A stretch of 64,000 nt of DNA from Luteimonas marina (GTDB lineage: Bacteria; Pseudomonadota; Gammaproteobacteria; Xanthomonadales; Xanthomonadaceae), in the NCBI RefSeq assembly GCF_007859325.1, contig NZ_VOHK01000003.1:186001-250000 (forward strand), read 5' to 3'. A program made the position numbers and the translations under genes. Below, piece after piece: positions 1 to 8,250 of the stretch. Every line of letters starts with the position of its first letter. The stretch's first letter is position 1. The notes under the pieces are model-generated. The model was not told where the DNA came from. It ran no database searches and was given only the letters and a program-made list of their open reading frames with translations.

Positions 1-138
1 TCCAGCTACGAGATATCGAGCCAGACCAGCTACCGCGCGAAGAACGGGGACGGCTGGGAGAGCAGTTCCCGCCGCTGTCCCCGCCGGGAACTGCCGGCGC
101 TGTGGCGCGAAAGCGACATCGGCGATTTCGTCGATTGA
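1..138 (+). CDS. C-terminal fragment of an unidentified protein
   Basis: Only the last 45 codons of a gene that begins before the window are present, ending in TGA at 136-138. The visible peptide is polar, has one Cys and ends in WRESDIGDFVD. This frame was chosen because it ends cleanly before the ribosome-binding site of the next gene. The other two forward frames are also open here but read as low-complexity Arg/Pro sequence. No family is recognisable from so short a tail. Confidence 0.5.
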   Translation, partial: SSYEISSQTSYRAKNGDGWESSSRRCPRRELPALWRESDIGDFVD

Positions 139-185
139 TCTTCCACTCGCCTTTCCTCTCCGGAGCGGCGAGCCCACCAGGAGAC

Positions 186-632
186 ATGCAGATGCAGAAG
201 TCAGGGTTTCCGGCAGCCGCGCTGGCAGGGTTCCTGGCGCTGTACGCCGGACCGTCCACCGCCATCGAGGTCGAGAACCTCGACGGATTCGAGGAACACT
301 TCGGCCGCTACGCGCCGGGCGGCGACTGCGCGACGCAGCCGCAGGTCGTCGTCGATCGCGAGGGCTTCGCCTTCACCGGCGGCCCGGACCTGCCGAAGGC
401 GACGCGACCCGAATACGCGGCGAGCTACATGGGCAACTTCTACGAAGGGGTCGGGCACTGGTTCTTCCCGTACCGCAGCGAACCGCGCCCCTACGTGCTG
501 ACGCTCAACGCGGACGAAACACCCGGCAAGCTGGCGCTGGAAGTCTACGAGTTCGACCACCAGGGCGGGCCGAAGCTGCCGGAGAAGTATCGTCCCTACG
601 TCGCTGCGTCGCCCTACCTCAAATGCCGCTGA
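186..632 (+). CDS. Hypothetical secreted protein
   Basis: A 148-residue protein with an N-terminal signal peptide: Lys at position 5, a hydrophobic core around residues 8-22, and a likely cut near PSTA-IE. The mature part has a Cys in GGDC and another in the final LKCR, which could form a periplasmic disulfide. ATG 186 was preferred over upstream GTG starts because AGGAG lies at 179-183, just before it. An in-frame ATG at 192 is the alternative. The 3' end overlaps the convergent kinase gene by 14 bp. No known domain is recognised. Confidence 0.7.
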   Translation: MQMQKSGFPAAALAGFLALYAGPSTAIEVENLDGFEEHFGRYAPGGDCATQPQVVVDREGFAFTGGPDLPKATRPEYAASYMGNFYEGVGHWFFPYRSEPRPYVLTLNADETPGKLALEVYEFDHQGGPKLPEKYRPYVAASPYLKCR

Positions 633-1446
633 TCCTGTAGAGCGGTTTGCGATCGGCATCGAGCGCGACGACGACGTCGGCGATCTCCGGTAGGGTCCGC
701 AGCGCCTGCCGGCTCACGCGCTCGTAGTGCTGCACGAAGCGATCGACCTGCGCGCGGGTCATGCCCGGGCGCGACGGGTCGCGTGCCCGCAGCGCCTGTT
801 CCTGCTGCCAGCGCCAGTCGGGAACGATGTCGAAACCCGGCGGCTGCAGGAACAGCAGGCGGTCGATGCGCCGCCACAGCGCGGGATAGTCGCGGGCGAG
901 AGCGTCGTTGCACCAGCGGCGCCAGCTGCCGCCGGCGTCCTCGTCGCGTTCGAGCGCGTTGAGCGGCGCCTCCAGCGCGTCGGCGGGTTCCGCCGGCGTC
1001 CCGAGCAACCAGCCTTCGAACACGACGAGGTCGACTTCGCCTGCTTCGCGCCACTGCCCGGACGGCACGCGCCGGTCGCCGAGCTTGTCGAAGATGGGCA
1101 GCCGCGTGGACCGGCGATCGCGCAGCGCGTCGAGCGTCTCGCGGGCGAGCGGCAGGTCGTGCGTGCCCGGAGGACCGCGGGTGGCGAGCAGGGGATGTAC
1201 GTCGCGCGCGAGCTGCTGCCGCTGTGGCCGGTCGAGGTAGAAGTCGTCCACCGATACCGTCACCGCGTGCAGTCCGCGCGCCGTCGCGGCTGCGACCAGC
1301 TGCGCGGCCAGGGTGGACTTGCCGGTGCCCTGCAGGCCCGAGACGCCGTAGACCTTCGCGCCGGCGTCCAGCGCGTCGTCGAGCACGCCGGCGACGAAGG
1401 CGGCGGCGAAGCCGTGCTGCGGGGCAGGGTGCGCGTCGGAGGCCAT
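619..1446 (-). CDS. P-loop kinase, D-glycerate 3-kinase-like
   Basis: A 275-residue soluble P-loop kinase. Walker [10 protein letters not shown] is at residues 37-45, followed by SVDDFYLD (the DDFYL motif of plant-type glycerate kinases and YggC-like proteins) and the FEGWLLG motif. These match the GLYK/uridine-kinase-like family, which phosphorylates glycerate; the substrate here is inferred. The start at 1446 was chosen over an ATG at 1464 because the extra residues precede the normal N-terminus and would overlap pdxH. It is divergent from pdxH, with 17 bp between the two start codons, so the promoters must overlap. It converges on the secreted hypothetical gene. Confidence 0.75.
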   Translation of the reverse strand: MASDAHPAPQHGFAAAFVAGVLDDALDAGAKVYGVSGLQGTGKSTLAAQLVAAATARGLHAVTVSVDDFYLDRPQRQQLARDVHPLLATRGPPGTHDLPLARETLDALRDRRSTRLPIFDKLGDRRVPSGQWREAGEVDLVVFEGWLLGTPAEPADALEAPLNALERDEDAGGSWRRWCNDALARDYPALWRRIDRLLFLQPPGFDIVPDWRWQQEQALRARDPSRPGMTRAQVDRFVQHYERVSRQALRTLPEIADVVVALDADRKPLYRISGI

Positions 1447-1463
1447 CGCGCGACAATAGCGCA

Positions 1464-2066
1464 ATGAACTGCGCAGACCTGCAGGCCGAAGCCCTGGCCA
1501 CGTTCGAAGCCCTGTTCGCCGAGGCGCTGGCGGCCGGGGAGCCCGATCGCACCGCGATGACCCTGGCCACCGCCACGCGCGACGGAAAACCGTCCGCGCG
1601 CACGGTGCTGCTCAAGGCGCATGACGCACGCGGCTTCGTGTTCTACACGCACCTGGACGGGCGCAAGGGCCGCGAACTGCAGCGCAATCCGAACGCGGCG
1701 CTGCTGTTCCACTGGCCGCGCGTGCGCAACGGCGTGCAGGTGCGCATCGAGGGTGCGGTGGCGATCGTCGAGGATGCCGAGGCCGATGCCTACTTCGCCT
1801 CGCGGCCGCGCGTCAGCCAGCTCGGCGCATGGGCCTCGAAGCAGTCCGAAACGCTGGAAGCGCGCGAGGCCTTCGACCAGCGCGTCGCCGAACTTGAACG
1901 GGAGTTCGCCGGCCGCGACGTCCCGCGCCCGCCGCGCTGGACCGGCCTGCGCGTGCGCCCGGACCGCGTCGAGTTCTGGTACGGGGCCGAGTTCCGCCTG
2001 CACGAGCGCTGGCTCTATGAATTCGACGTTACGGGGCAGTGCCGGAAGCGGATGCTGTATCCGTGA
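1464..2066 (+). CDS. pdxH: Pyridoxamine 5'-phosphate oxidase
   Basis: A 200-residue FMN enzyme that oxidises pyridoxine or pyridoxamine 5'-phosphate to pyridoxal 5'-phosphate in the cytoplasm. The family core is visible: [18 protein letters not shown], then [19 protein letters not shown], then a C-terminal block with [13 protein letters not shown] and RMLYP at the end. Length matches the family. A -10-like GACAAT at 1452-1457 lies exactly 6 nt before the ATG and no Shine-Dalgarno is visible, so a leaderless mRNA is possible. The stop TGA overlaps a GTG start of the next gene by 4 bp. A second PLP-synthesis gene, pdxA, lies at the far end of the window. Confidence 0.95.
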   Translation: MNCADLQAEALATFEALFAEALAAGEPDRTAMTLATATRDGKPSARTVLLKAHDARGFVFYTHLDGRKGRELQRNPNAALLFHWPRVRNGVQVRIEGAVAIVEDAEADAYFASRPRVSQLGAWASKQSETLEAREAFDQRVAELEREFAGRDVPRPPRWTGLRVRPDRVEFWYGAEFRLHERWLYEFDVTGQCRKRMLYP

Positions 2067-2962
2067 ACGACCGGGAATCGGGAATGGGGAGTCGGGAGTC
2101 GGCAAAGCGGGATGCTCCTGCTTTTTCCGATTCCCGACTCCCGACTCCCCATTCCCGTCGGCCCTCCGGGCCGCAACGCATCGTCTGCCTGACCGAAGAG
2201 CCCACCGAGGTGCTGTACGCGCTCGGCGAGCAGGACCGCATCGTCGGCATCAGCGGGTTCACCGTGCGGCCGCCGCGGGCGCGGAAGGAGAAGCCGAAGG
2301 TCAGTGCGTTCACCAGCGCGAAGATCGAGGAGATCCTGAAGCTGGAACCGGACTTCGTGGTCGGGTTCTCCGACATCCAGGCCGACATCGCCGCCGAGCT
2401 GGTGCGGCGCGGGGTCGAGGTGTGGATCAGCAACCACCGCAGCGTCGAGGGCATCCTCGACTACGTGCGCCGGCTCGGCGCGCTGGTCGGCGCCGCGGAG
2501 CGGGCCAACGCCTGTGCCGACGAGCTGCGGCGCGGGCTCGATGCGATCGAACGCGAGGCGGCGACGCTGCCGGTGCGGCCGAAGGTCTACTTCGAGGAAT
2601 GGGACGAGCCGATCATCACCGGCATCCGCTGGGTGGCCGAACTGGTGCGCATCGCCGGCGGCGACGACGTGTTTCCCGAACTGTCGACCGAACCGCTGGC
2701 GAAAGCGCGCATCCTCGCCAGCGGCGATCCGGTGGTCGAGCGCGCCCCGGACATCATCCTCGGCTCGTGGTGCGGCAAGAAGTTCCGGCCGGAGAAGGTG
2801 GCCGCGCGCCCCGGCTGGGACGCGATCCCGGCGGTGCAGGGCGGCGAGCTGCACGAGATCAAGTCGCCGCTGATCCTGCAGCCAGGCCCCGCCGCGTTGA
2901 CCGACGGTGTGCGCGAGATCGCGGCGATCATCCGCGCCTGGTCGCAAAGAGGCGGTTCATAG
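2063..2962 (+). CDS. BtuF-like cobalamin/substrate-binding protein
   Basis: A protein of about 299 residues of the periplasmic-binding BtuF/FepB-like fold. The conserved body starts at [18 protein letters not shown] (codon at 2177) and runs through [20 protein letters not shown] and a C-terminal [14 protein letters not shown]. No signal peptide precedes it, as in several Xanthomonad members annotated as cobalamin-binding. The start is uncertain: GTG 2063 overlaps the pdxH stop as GTGA, GTG 2039 and ATG 2084 are alternatives. About 38 residues before the conserved body are encoded by an inverted heptamer repeat, so the N-terminus looks rebuilt by repeat sequence. Transport substrate is inferred only. 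Confidence 0.7.
   Translation: MNDRESGMGSRESAKRDAPAFSDSRLPTPHSRRPSGPQRIVCLTEEPTEVLYALGEQDRIVGISGFTVRPPRARKEKPKVSAFTSAKIEEILKLEPDFVVGFSDIQADIAAELVRRGVEVWISNHRSVEGILDYVRRLGALVGAAERANACADELRRGLDAIEREAATLPVRPKVYFEEWDEPIITGIRWVAELVRIAGGDDVFPELSTEPLAKARILASGDPVVERAPDIILGSWCGKKFRPEKVAARPGWDAIPAVQGGELHEIKSPLILQPGPAALTDGVREIAAIIRAWSQRGGS
2072..2157. repeat. Inverted G-rich heptamer repeat inside the 5' end of a gene
   Basis: The left arm at 2072-2102 is built of GGGAATC/GGGAGTC units; the right arm at 2127-2157 is its inverted copy. The two arms share 23 nt exactly, starting GGGAATGGGGAGTCGG. A 24-nt spacer separates them. G-rich heptamers of the GGGNATC type are known to be enriched in Xanthomonas and can form G-quadruplexes in vitro. 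The element lies between the pdxH stop and the conserved part of the BtuF-like gene and is read in frame. Confidence 0.85.
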
Positions 2963-3010
2963 CGAAGAGCGCCTTCCGGGAGCTTCCAGAACACTGTCGG
3001 TTTGAGCGTG

Positions 3011-3091
3011 GCGAGAGGCGTTTTACAACGGCGAAGCCGGTCAATCCAGGTGCTTGAAAGCAGGATTTCTCACTGCGTTCGAAATGACAGG
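3011..3091. repeat. Dispersed repeat unit with half of a GTCAT-type palindrome
   Basis: Bases 3011-3059 match 13223-13271 at about 42 of 49 positions, both starting GCGAGAGGCG and containing AAGCCG and ATCCAGG. Immediately after it, 3060-3091 carries a single arm ending TTCGAAATGACAGG, like the right arm of the palindromes elsewhere in the window. It occupies most of the 179-bp spacer between the BtuF-like gene and the convergent DUF4426 gene. Confidence 0.7.
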
Positions 3092-3141
3092 TTCGGAATT
3101 TCCAGCTACCAACGACCAACCACGAACCAGAAACATCGCGC

Positions 3142-3645
3142 CTACAGCGGAAACACGTCGCGGCTGAAGCGCAGGACGTCGGGCGCCGCGGCGCCGTCGC
3201 GGCGGATAGTGATCTCGAAGGCCAATGTGTCCGGGGGCGTGACCCGCACGGTGCCGGCGTAGTCGATGAAGCCGTCGCTGCGCACCTCGCGCAGGGCCAG
3301 GTCCTGCGATACGCCGCGCAGGTCGCGCACGCGTGCGGTCACCTGCGCGGGAAGCGAAACCTCTTCGCCGGCAGGCCCCTGCCGCACGCCGACCAGCAGC
3401 AGCTGCGCGCTGCGGCCGGACACCACGCCGTAGCGCTCGGCGATGGCGCTGTTGAGCGTCGCGGTCGGCGCGAGGCTGGCGTGGACGCGCACGTCACCGA
3501 CCTGCAGTTCGGCCGGCTGGCGCGCGGCTTCGGCATGCGCGGCGAGCTCGCCGGTCGCGGAGGGACCGCGCCCGCAGCCGGCGAGCAGGCCCAGCGCGGC
3601 CAGCGCCGCGCCGGCACGCAGCCAGCGTGGCCGGGGCTCAGTCAT
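3142..3645 (-). CDS. DUF4426 family lipoprotein
   Basis: A 167-residue exported protein. The N-terminus has Arg residues, a hydrophobic stretch and a lipobox LLAGC around residues 18-22, so it should be a lipid-anchored envelope protein. The mature part resembles DUF4426, including the VHASLAPTATLNSAIAERYGV stretch and a C-terminal FSRDVFPL. DUF4426 genes often sit next to proC in gammaproteobacteria; here the start at 3645 overlaps the proC stop by 8 bp, indicating an operon with proC first. Function of the family is unknown. An upstream in-frame start at 3684 lies well inside proC and was rejected. Confidence 0.75.
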   Translation of the reverse strand: MTEPRPRWLRAGAALAALGLLAGCGRGPSATGELAAHAEAARQPAELQVGDVRVHASLAPTATLNSAIAERYGVVSGRSAQLLLVGVRQGPAGEEVSLPAQVTARVRDLRGVSQDLALREVRSDGFIDYAGTVRVTPPDTLAFEITIRRDGAAAPDVLRFSRDVFPL

Positions 3646-4483
3646 TGGCCGCCGACAGCTCGCCGCCGCGCCGGGTGGCGGCATGGACTGCCCGTGCCAC
3701 GAGTTCGCGGAATCCGCCGGCCTCGAAGGTCTCGATCGCGGCCTGCGTGGTGCCGTTGGGCGAGGTGACCCGCCGCCGCAGCTCGGCCGGCGGCTCGCCC
3801 GATTCGGTCAGCATCCGCGCGGCGCCGAGCAGGGTCTGCTGCGCCAGCGTGCGCGCGGCGTCGGGGGCAAGTCCTTCGGCGACGGCGGCGGCTTCCATCG
3901 CCTCGGCCAGCAGGAACACGTAGGCCGGGCCGCTGCCCGAGGTGCCGGTGACCGCGTCCATCAGCGCCTCGTCGTCGATCCAGACCGTCGCGCCGGCGCT
4001 CGCCAGCAGCCGGTCCGCCCGCTCGCGGCCGGCGTCATCGACCCGGGCGTTGGCGTACAGGCCGGTCACGCCGGCGCCGAGCAGGGCCGGGGTATTGGGC
4101 ATCGTCCGCACCACCGGCAGTCCTCCCCCGAGCCAGCGGTCCAGCTGCGCGGAGGTGATGCCGGCCGCGATCGAGACCACCAGCGGACGCCCGGCCTGTG
4201 CGGCCCCGGCCAGGCCAGCGCAGACCTCGCGCATGACCTGCGGCTTGACCGCGAACACCCAGGTGCCGGCTCCGGCGACGGCCTCGGCGGCGTCGGCAAA
4301 GGCCTGCACGCCGAAATCCGCGACCAGTGCCTCGCGCGCCTGCGCGTTGGGATCGGCAATGCGCACGCCGGCCGGGTCGACGCCGGCGGCGACCAGCCCG
4401 CCGACGAGGCTGCGGGCCATGTTGCCGCCGCCGATGAAGGCGATGGACGAGGAGGATCCGGGCGAAGCAGTGGCGGTGGACAT
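3638..4483 (-). CDS. proC: Pyrroline-5-carboxylate reductase
   Basis: A 281-residue NADPH enzyme for the last step of proline synthesis. The N-terminal Rossmann motif IAFIGGGNMARSLVGGL begins near residue 14, MPNTPALLGAGVTGL follows, and the family signature with GSGPAYVFLLAEAMEAAA lies in the C-terminal helical dimer domain. Length is slightly over the usual 270 because of a Ser/Thr-rich N-terminus. It is the first gene of a two-gene unit with the DUF4426 lipoprotein. In Pseudomonas, yggS lies between proC and pilT; that gene is missing here. Confidence 0.95.
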   Translation of the reverse strand: MSTATASPGSSSSIAFIGGGNMARSLVGGLVAAGVDPAGVRIADPNAQAREALVADFGVQAFADAAEAVAGAGTWVFAVKPQVMREVCAGLAGAAQAGRPLVVSIAAGITSAQLDRWLGGGLPVVRTMPNTPALLGAGVTGLYANARVDDAGRERADRLLASAGATVWIDDEALMDAVTGTSGSGPAYVFLLAEAMEAAAVAEGLAPDAARTLAQQTLLGAARMLTESGEPPAELRRRVTSPNGTTQAAIETFEAGGFRELVARAVHAATRRGGELSAAND

Positions 4484-4610
4484 GGGGCTGGAGTCGGCGG
4501 AAAGGACCGCAACCCTACCGCGTCGGCGGGCGTCCCTGCCAATCCAAACGGGTCAGGCGGGATCACGCGACAGGTAGCGGCGGCTTCCTGGCCGGGTGGC
4601 TTCGAACACT

Positions 4611-4691
4611 GTCATTTCGACCCCGGACTTGCGCCGGGGGAGAAATCTATGTGTTTGAAAAACCGAGGTTCTTCACTGCGTTCGGAACGAC
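4611..4691. repeat. GTCATTTCGA-type palindromic element, degenerate
   Basis: Begins GTCATTTCGACCCCGGA and ends GTTCGGAACGAC. The arms are imperfect inverted copies around an AAATCT...TTCTTCAC core. It belongs to the same group as 13314-13384 and 21613-21696. Confidence 0.65.
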
Positions 4692-4945
4692 AAATGCGGG
4701 GCTGCCAGAATACTCCGTGCCGTGCCCGGGAGCCGGCGCGTATCGCGGCCAAGGCCGCGCCCACGTCTCCCCGGCGAAGGCCGCTCCGCATTGGCCGCGA
4801 GCGAGTGGCCTTGGGCGATCGGGCCAGGAGGGGAATACTCGCGCGGGGCCCTGGCCCGCAGGGGGCGCCAATGACGTTTCAATTCCTTGCGGGACCTCGT
4901 GCAGGGCGCGTGCTGGCAAGTCCGGATATCCATTTGAAAGGGCTG

Positions 4946-4974
4946 GAATTGTGATCCGCGTACAGGGCTATACT
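4946..4974 (+). promoter_or_regulatory. Candidate pilT promoter
   Basis: A good -10 hexamer TATACT lies at 4969-4974, with only a weak -35 (GAATTG, 4946-4951) at 17 bp spacing. The predicted start of transcription is about 75 bp before the pilT ATG. No convincing sigma-54 GG-N10-GC element was found nearby. Confidence 0.35.
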
Positions 4975-5054
4975 GCCGGCCGGGGATAGGCTGTTGCCAG
5001 CGGCACGGGGCGCGCGGCCGCATCACATCACATTGCAGCGTCAGGGGAGCTTGC

Positions 5055-6092
5055 ATGGATATCGCCGAACTGTTGGCGTTCTCGGTCAAGAACAAGGCAT
5101 CCGACCTCCATCTGTCGGCGGGCCTGCCGCCGATGATCCGGGTCGACGGTGACGTACGGCGGATCAACATCCCCGCGCTCGAGCACAAGCAGGTGCACGC
5201 GCTGGTCTACGACATCATGTCGGACAAGCAGCGCCGCGACTTCGAGGAGTTCCTCGAGACCGACTTCTCGTTCGAGATCCCGGGCCTGGCGCGCTTCCGC
5301 GTCAACGCGTTCAACCAGAACCGCGGCGCCGGCGCGGTGTTCCGCACGATTCCGTCCGAGGTGCTGACGCTGGAAGACCTCGGCTGCCCGCCGATCTTCC
5401 GCGAGCTGATCAACCAGCCGCAGGGCCTGATCCTCGTCACCGGCCCGACCGGCTCGGGCAAGTCGACCACGCTCGCGGCGATGCTCGACCACGTCAACAA
5501 GAACGAATACGCGCACATCCTCTCGGTCGAGGACCCGATCGAGTTCGTCCATACCTCGCAGAAGTGCCTGATCAACCAGCGCGAGGTGCACCGCGACACC
5601 CACGGCTTCAGCGAGGCGCTGCGCTCGGCGCTGCGCGAGGACCCGGACTACATCCTGGTCGGCGAACTGCGCGACCTGGAGACCATCCGCCTGGCGCTGA
5701 CCGCCGCGGAAACCGGCCACCTCGTGTTCGGCACCCTGCACACCAGCTCGGCGGCCAAGACCATCGACCGCATCATCGACGTGTTCCCCGCCGGCGAGAA
5801 GCCGATGGTGCGCTCGATGCTGTCCGAATCGCTGCGCGCGGTGATCTCGCAGGCGCTGCTGAAGAAGGTCGGCGGCGGCCGCACCGCGGCCTGGGAGATC
5901 ATGGTCGGCATCCCCGCCATCCGCAACCTGATCCGAGAGGACAAGGTCGCGCAGATGTACTCGGCGATCCAGACCGGCCAGCAGCACGGCATGATGACCC
6001 TCGACCAGCACCTGCAGGACCTGGTCAAGCGCGGCATGGTCACGCGGCAGCAGGCGAAGGAATACGCGAAGGAGAAGCGGCTGTTCGAGTAG
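5055..6092 (+). CDS. pilT: Type IV pilus retraction ATPase PilT
   Basis: A 345-residue hexameric AAA-like ATPase on the inner face of the membrane that depolymerises pilin and powers twitching. Walker A GPTGSGKS is at residues 130-137. SVEDPIEFVH follows, then the Walker B region around VGELRDLETI and the His-box TAAETGHLVFGTLHT. The AIRNLI motif needed for retraction is present near residue 288. Length equals that of Pseudomonas PilT. AGGGGAG at 5042-5048 is the ribosome-binding site for ATG 5055. pilU follows after 138 bp filled by an inverted heptamer repeat. Confidence 0.97.
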   Translation: MDIAELLAFSVKNKASDLHLSAGLPPMIRVDGDVRRINIPALEHKQVHALVYDIMSDKQRRDFEEFLETDFSFEIPGLARFRVNAFNQNRGAGAVFRTIPSEVLTLEDLGCPPIFRELINQPQGLILVTGPTGSGKSTTLAAMLDHVNKNEYAHILSVEDPIEFVHTSQKCLINQREVHRDTHGFSEALRSALREDPDYILVGELRDLETIRLALTAAETGHLVFGTLHTSSAAKTIDRIIDVFPAGEKPMVRSMLSESLRAVISQALLKKVGGGRTAAWEIMVGIPAIRNLIREDKVAQMYSAIQTGQQHGMMTLDQHLQDLVKRGMVTRQQAKEYAKEKRLFE

Positions 6093-6094
6093 CC

Positions 6095-6212
6095 GGGATT
6101 AGGGATTAGGGATTAGGGATTCGCAACGGCCGGGACGGGTGGAGGGATAGCCGGGATTTGAATAGCGCGTCGCGCTCTTGCCTAATCCCCAATCCCCAAT
6201 CCCCAATCCCGG
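6095..6212. repeat. Inverted heptamer repeat between pilT and pilU
   Basis: Four GGGATTA-type heptamers run from 6095 to 6122 directly after the pilT stop. The right arm at 6180-6212 has four inverted AATCCCC units and ends 5 bp before the pilU ribosome-binding site. The arms could pair into a long hairpin, or the G-rich strand could form a quadruplex in the mRNA between the two cistrons. Confidence 0.85.
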
Positions 6213-6230
6213 CTCCGCAGGAGCCAGAAA

Positions 6231-7361
6231 ATGAGCAGCATCGACTTCACCTCGTTCCTCAAGCTGATGGCGCACCAGAAGGCGTCGGACCTGTTCATCA
6301 CCGCCGGCATGCCGCCGTCGATGAAGGTCCACGGCAAGATCTCGCCGATCACGCAGAACCCGCTCACGCCGCAGCAGTCGCGCGACCTGGTGCTGAACGT
6401 GATGTCGCCGCCGCAGCGCGAGGAATTCGAGAAGACGCACGAGTGCAACTTCGCGATCGGCGTCGCCGGCGTCGGCCGCTTCCGCGTCTCGTGCTTCTAC
6501 CAGCGCAACCAGGTGGGCATGGTGCTGCGCCGGATCGAGACCAAGATCCCGACGGTGGAGGAGCTGAACCTGCCGCCGATCATCAAGACGCTGGCGATGA
6601 CCAAGCGCGGCATCATCATCTTCGTCGGCGCGACCGGCACGGGTAAATCGACGTCGCTGGCGGCGATGATCGGCTACCGCAACCAGAATTCGACCGGGCA
6701 CATCATCACCATCGAGGATCCGATCGAATTCGTGCACAAGCACGAGGGCTGCATCATCACCCAGCGCGAGGTCGGCATCGACACCGACACCTGGGAGAAC
6801 GCGCTCAAGAACACCCTGCGCCAGGCGCCGGACGTGATCATGATCGGCGAGGTGCGCACCCGCGAGGGCATGGACCACGCCATCGCCTTCGCCGAGACCG
6901 GCCACCTGGTGCTGTGCACGCTGCATGCGAACAACGCCAACCAGGCGATGGACCGCATCATCAACTTCTTCCCGGAAGACCGCCGCGGCCAGTTGCTGAT
7001 GGACCTGTCGCTGAACCTCAAGGGCGTGGTCGCCCAGCAGCTGATCCCGACCCCGGACGGCAAGGGCCGCCGCGTCGCGATGGAGATCCTGCTCGGCACC
7101 CCGCTGGTGCAGGACTACCTGCGCGACGGCGAGATCCACAAGCTCAAGGAAGTGATGAAGGAATCCACCAACCTCGGCATGAAGACCTTCGACCAGGCCC
7201 TGTTCGAGCTGTACCAGGCCGGCGAGATCTCCTACGAGGATGCCCTGCGCTACGCCGACTCCCAGAACGAGGTGCGCCTGAAGATCAAGCTCGCCCAGGG
7301 CGGCGACGCGCGCACGCTGTCGCAGGGGCTGGACGGGGTGGAGATCGCCGAGGTCCGCTGA
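6231..7361 (+). CDS. pilU: Type IV pilus retraction ATPase PilU
   Basis: A 376-residue PilT paralogue that assists retraction, especially under load, and needs PilT to act. Walker A GATGTGKS is near residues 136-143. TIEDPIEFVHKHEGC follows, then GEVRTREGMDHAIAFAETGH and the HANNANQAMDRI stretch typical of PilU rather than PilT. The C-terminal extension beyond the ATPase core is also PilU-like. AGGAG at 6218-6222 precedes ATG 6231. It is probably co-transcribed with pilT, though the 138-bp repeat-filled gap may change the ratio of the two products. Confidence 0.96.
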   Translation: MSSIDFTSFLKLMAHQKASDLFITAGMPPSMKVHGKISPITQNPLTPQQSRDLVLNVMSPPQREEFEKTHECNFAIGVAGVGRFRVSCFYQRNQVGMVLRRIETKIPTVEELNLPPIIKTLAMTKRGIIIFVGATGTGKSTSLAAMIGYRNQNSTGHIITIEDPIEFVHKHEGCIITQREVGIDTDTWENALKNTLRQAPDVIMIGEVRTREGMDHAIAFAETGHLVLCTLHANNANQAMDRIINFFPEDRRGQLLMDLSLNLKGVVAQQLIPTPDGKGRRVAMEILLGTPLVQDYLRDGEIHKLKEVMKESTNLGMKTFDQALFELYQAGEISYEDALRYADSQNEVRLKIKLAQGGDARTLSQGLDGVEIAEVR

Positions 7362-7487
7362 CCGGAACGGTCGAGGCGTAATCCTTGCGCTGGCTTGACG
7401 AGCCGGCCCCTGCGGCTGAAGCCGCTCTTGCAACGGCGGGCCGGATCAGGGCCCGGCCTTGCCGGGAAAGGCCGCTTCCCGAGGCGC

Positions 7488-8135
7488 ATGAGAATGGAAA
7501 CGGTTGGCGAGGCCCCCGACGCCGCGGACCTGATGCTGGTACGCGACTGGCTCGACCCCGGGTCGGCGAGCGCGCTGGTTGAGCGCCTGTTGCACGAATT
7601 GCCCTGGCAGGTGCACCGCGTGCGCCTGTTCGGGCGCGAGGTCGATTCGCCGCGCCTGAGCTGCTGGATGGGCGATCCCGGGGCAGCTTATCGCTACTCC
7701 GGGGTTCGCCATGAGCCGCATGCCTGGGCCGAAGCGCTGCTTCCGATCCGCGACCGTCTCGTCCGCGAAACCGGGGTCGCGTTCAACAGCGCGCTGGCGA
7801 ACCTGTATCGCGATGGCCGCGACTGCATGGGCTGGCACAGCGACGACGAGCCGGAGCTGGGCGAGAGGCCGATGATCGCTTCGCTCAGCCTCGGTGCAGC
7901 GCGGCGTTTCGTGTTGAAGCATCGGCGTGACCCCGGGCGGAAGCTCGCATTCGAGCTCACGAACGGCAGCCTGCTCGTCATGCGTGGCGACACGCAGGAG
8001 GCGTATCGGCACGCGCTGCCGCGGACGGCGAAGCCGGTCGGGCCGCGGATCAACCTGACGTTCCGGCGCATCCTGCCGGACCCGCGTGCGATCACGGAAA
8101 ACGCAGGCTCGCGGACCTCCAAGGCAAGCCCGTAG
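7488..8135 (+). CDS. alkB: AlkB-family 2-oxoglutarate/Fe(II) dioxygenase
   Basis: A 215-residue DNA (or RNA) repair demethylase that oxidatively removes alkyl groups from 1-methyladenine and 3-methylcytosine. The iron ligands are visible as HSDDE in MGWHSDDEPELGE and a later His in YRHALPRT. The 2-oxoglutarate-binding Arg pair appears in RINLTFRR. The sequence resembles the ALKBH2/3-like branch (SCWMGDPGAAYRYSG). ATG 7488 was chosen; ATG 7494 is 2 codons later, and an upstream TTG at 7395 adds Arg/Pro-rich sequence unlike the family. The stop TAG lies within a GTAG repeat head. Confidence 0.88.
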   Translation: MRMETVGEAPDAADLMLVRDWLDPGSASALVERLLHELPWQVHRVRLFGREVDSPRLSCWMGDPGAAYRYSGVRHEPHAWAEALLPIRDRLVRETGVAFNSALANLYRDGRDCMGWHSDDEPELGERPMIASLSLGAARRFVLKHRRDPGRKLAFELTNGSLLVMRGDTQEAYRHALPRTAKPVGPRINLTFRRILPDPRAITENAGSRTSKASP

Positions 8136-8195
8136 GTCGGCCCTACGCGGCCGACGCTAGAGGTTGACGGCGTCGGGGCCGTAGCCCCGACCTAC
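8132..8195. repeat. Pair of inverted GTAG REP hairpins
   Basis: A REP starts with GTAG at 8132 followed by the GTCGGCCCTACGCGGCCGAC stem-loop. A second, inverted REP ends in CTAC at 8192-8195 with the stem GTCGGGGC-CGTA-GCCCCGAC. This two-REP arrangement is typical of elements mobilised by RAYT transposases and resembles the SMAG repeats of Stenotrophomonas. The TAG of the left head is the alkB stop codon. The right unit recurs at 39924-39949. Confidence 0.85.
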
Positions 8196-8250
8196 CTCGT
8201 TCCTGGCATTTGCGGGCCGGATCAATGAAACCCGCGCCGCCATTGAACGC

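Larger units (their letters stand above)
4484..5054. other. 571-bp non-coding spacer between proC and pilT
   Basis: No credible coding sequence is seen on either strand; the open frames have Pro/Arg-rich shadow composition. It holds one palindromic repeat (4611-4691), a GC-rich stretch with short inverted repeats (4720-4870), and the pilT upstream region. None of the motifs of YggS, usually encoded here, can be found in any frame, so that gene appears lost rather than decayed in place. Confidence 0.6.

Noticed and set aside
4673..5188. A minus-strand open frame between proC and pilT as a yggS remnant
   Set aside because: No YggS motif (PLP Lys region or the C-terminal SMGMS-type segment) is seen in any frame, and composition is repeat and shadow sequence.
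6095..6122. Telomere or replication-end sequence (GGGATTA repeats)
   Set aside because: Only four units, with an inverted arm nearby, between two chromosomal genes. Similar heptamers occur at several other gene junctions.
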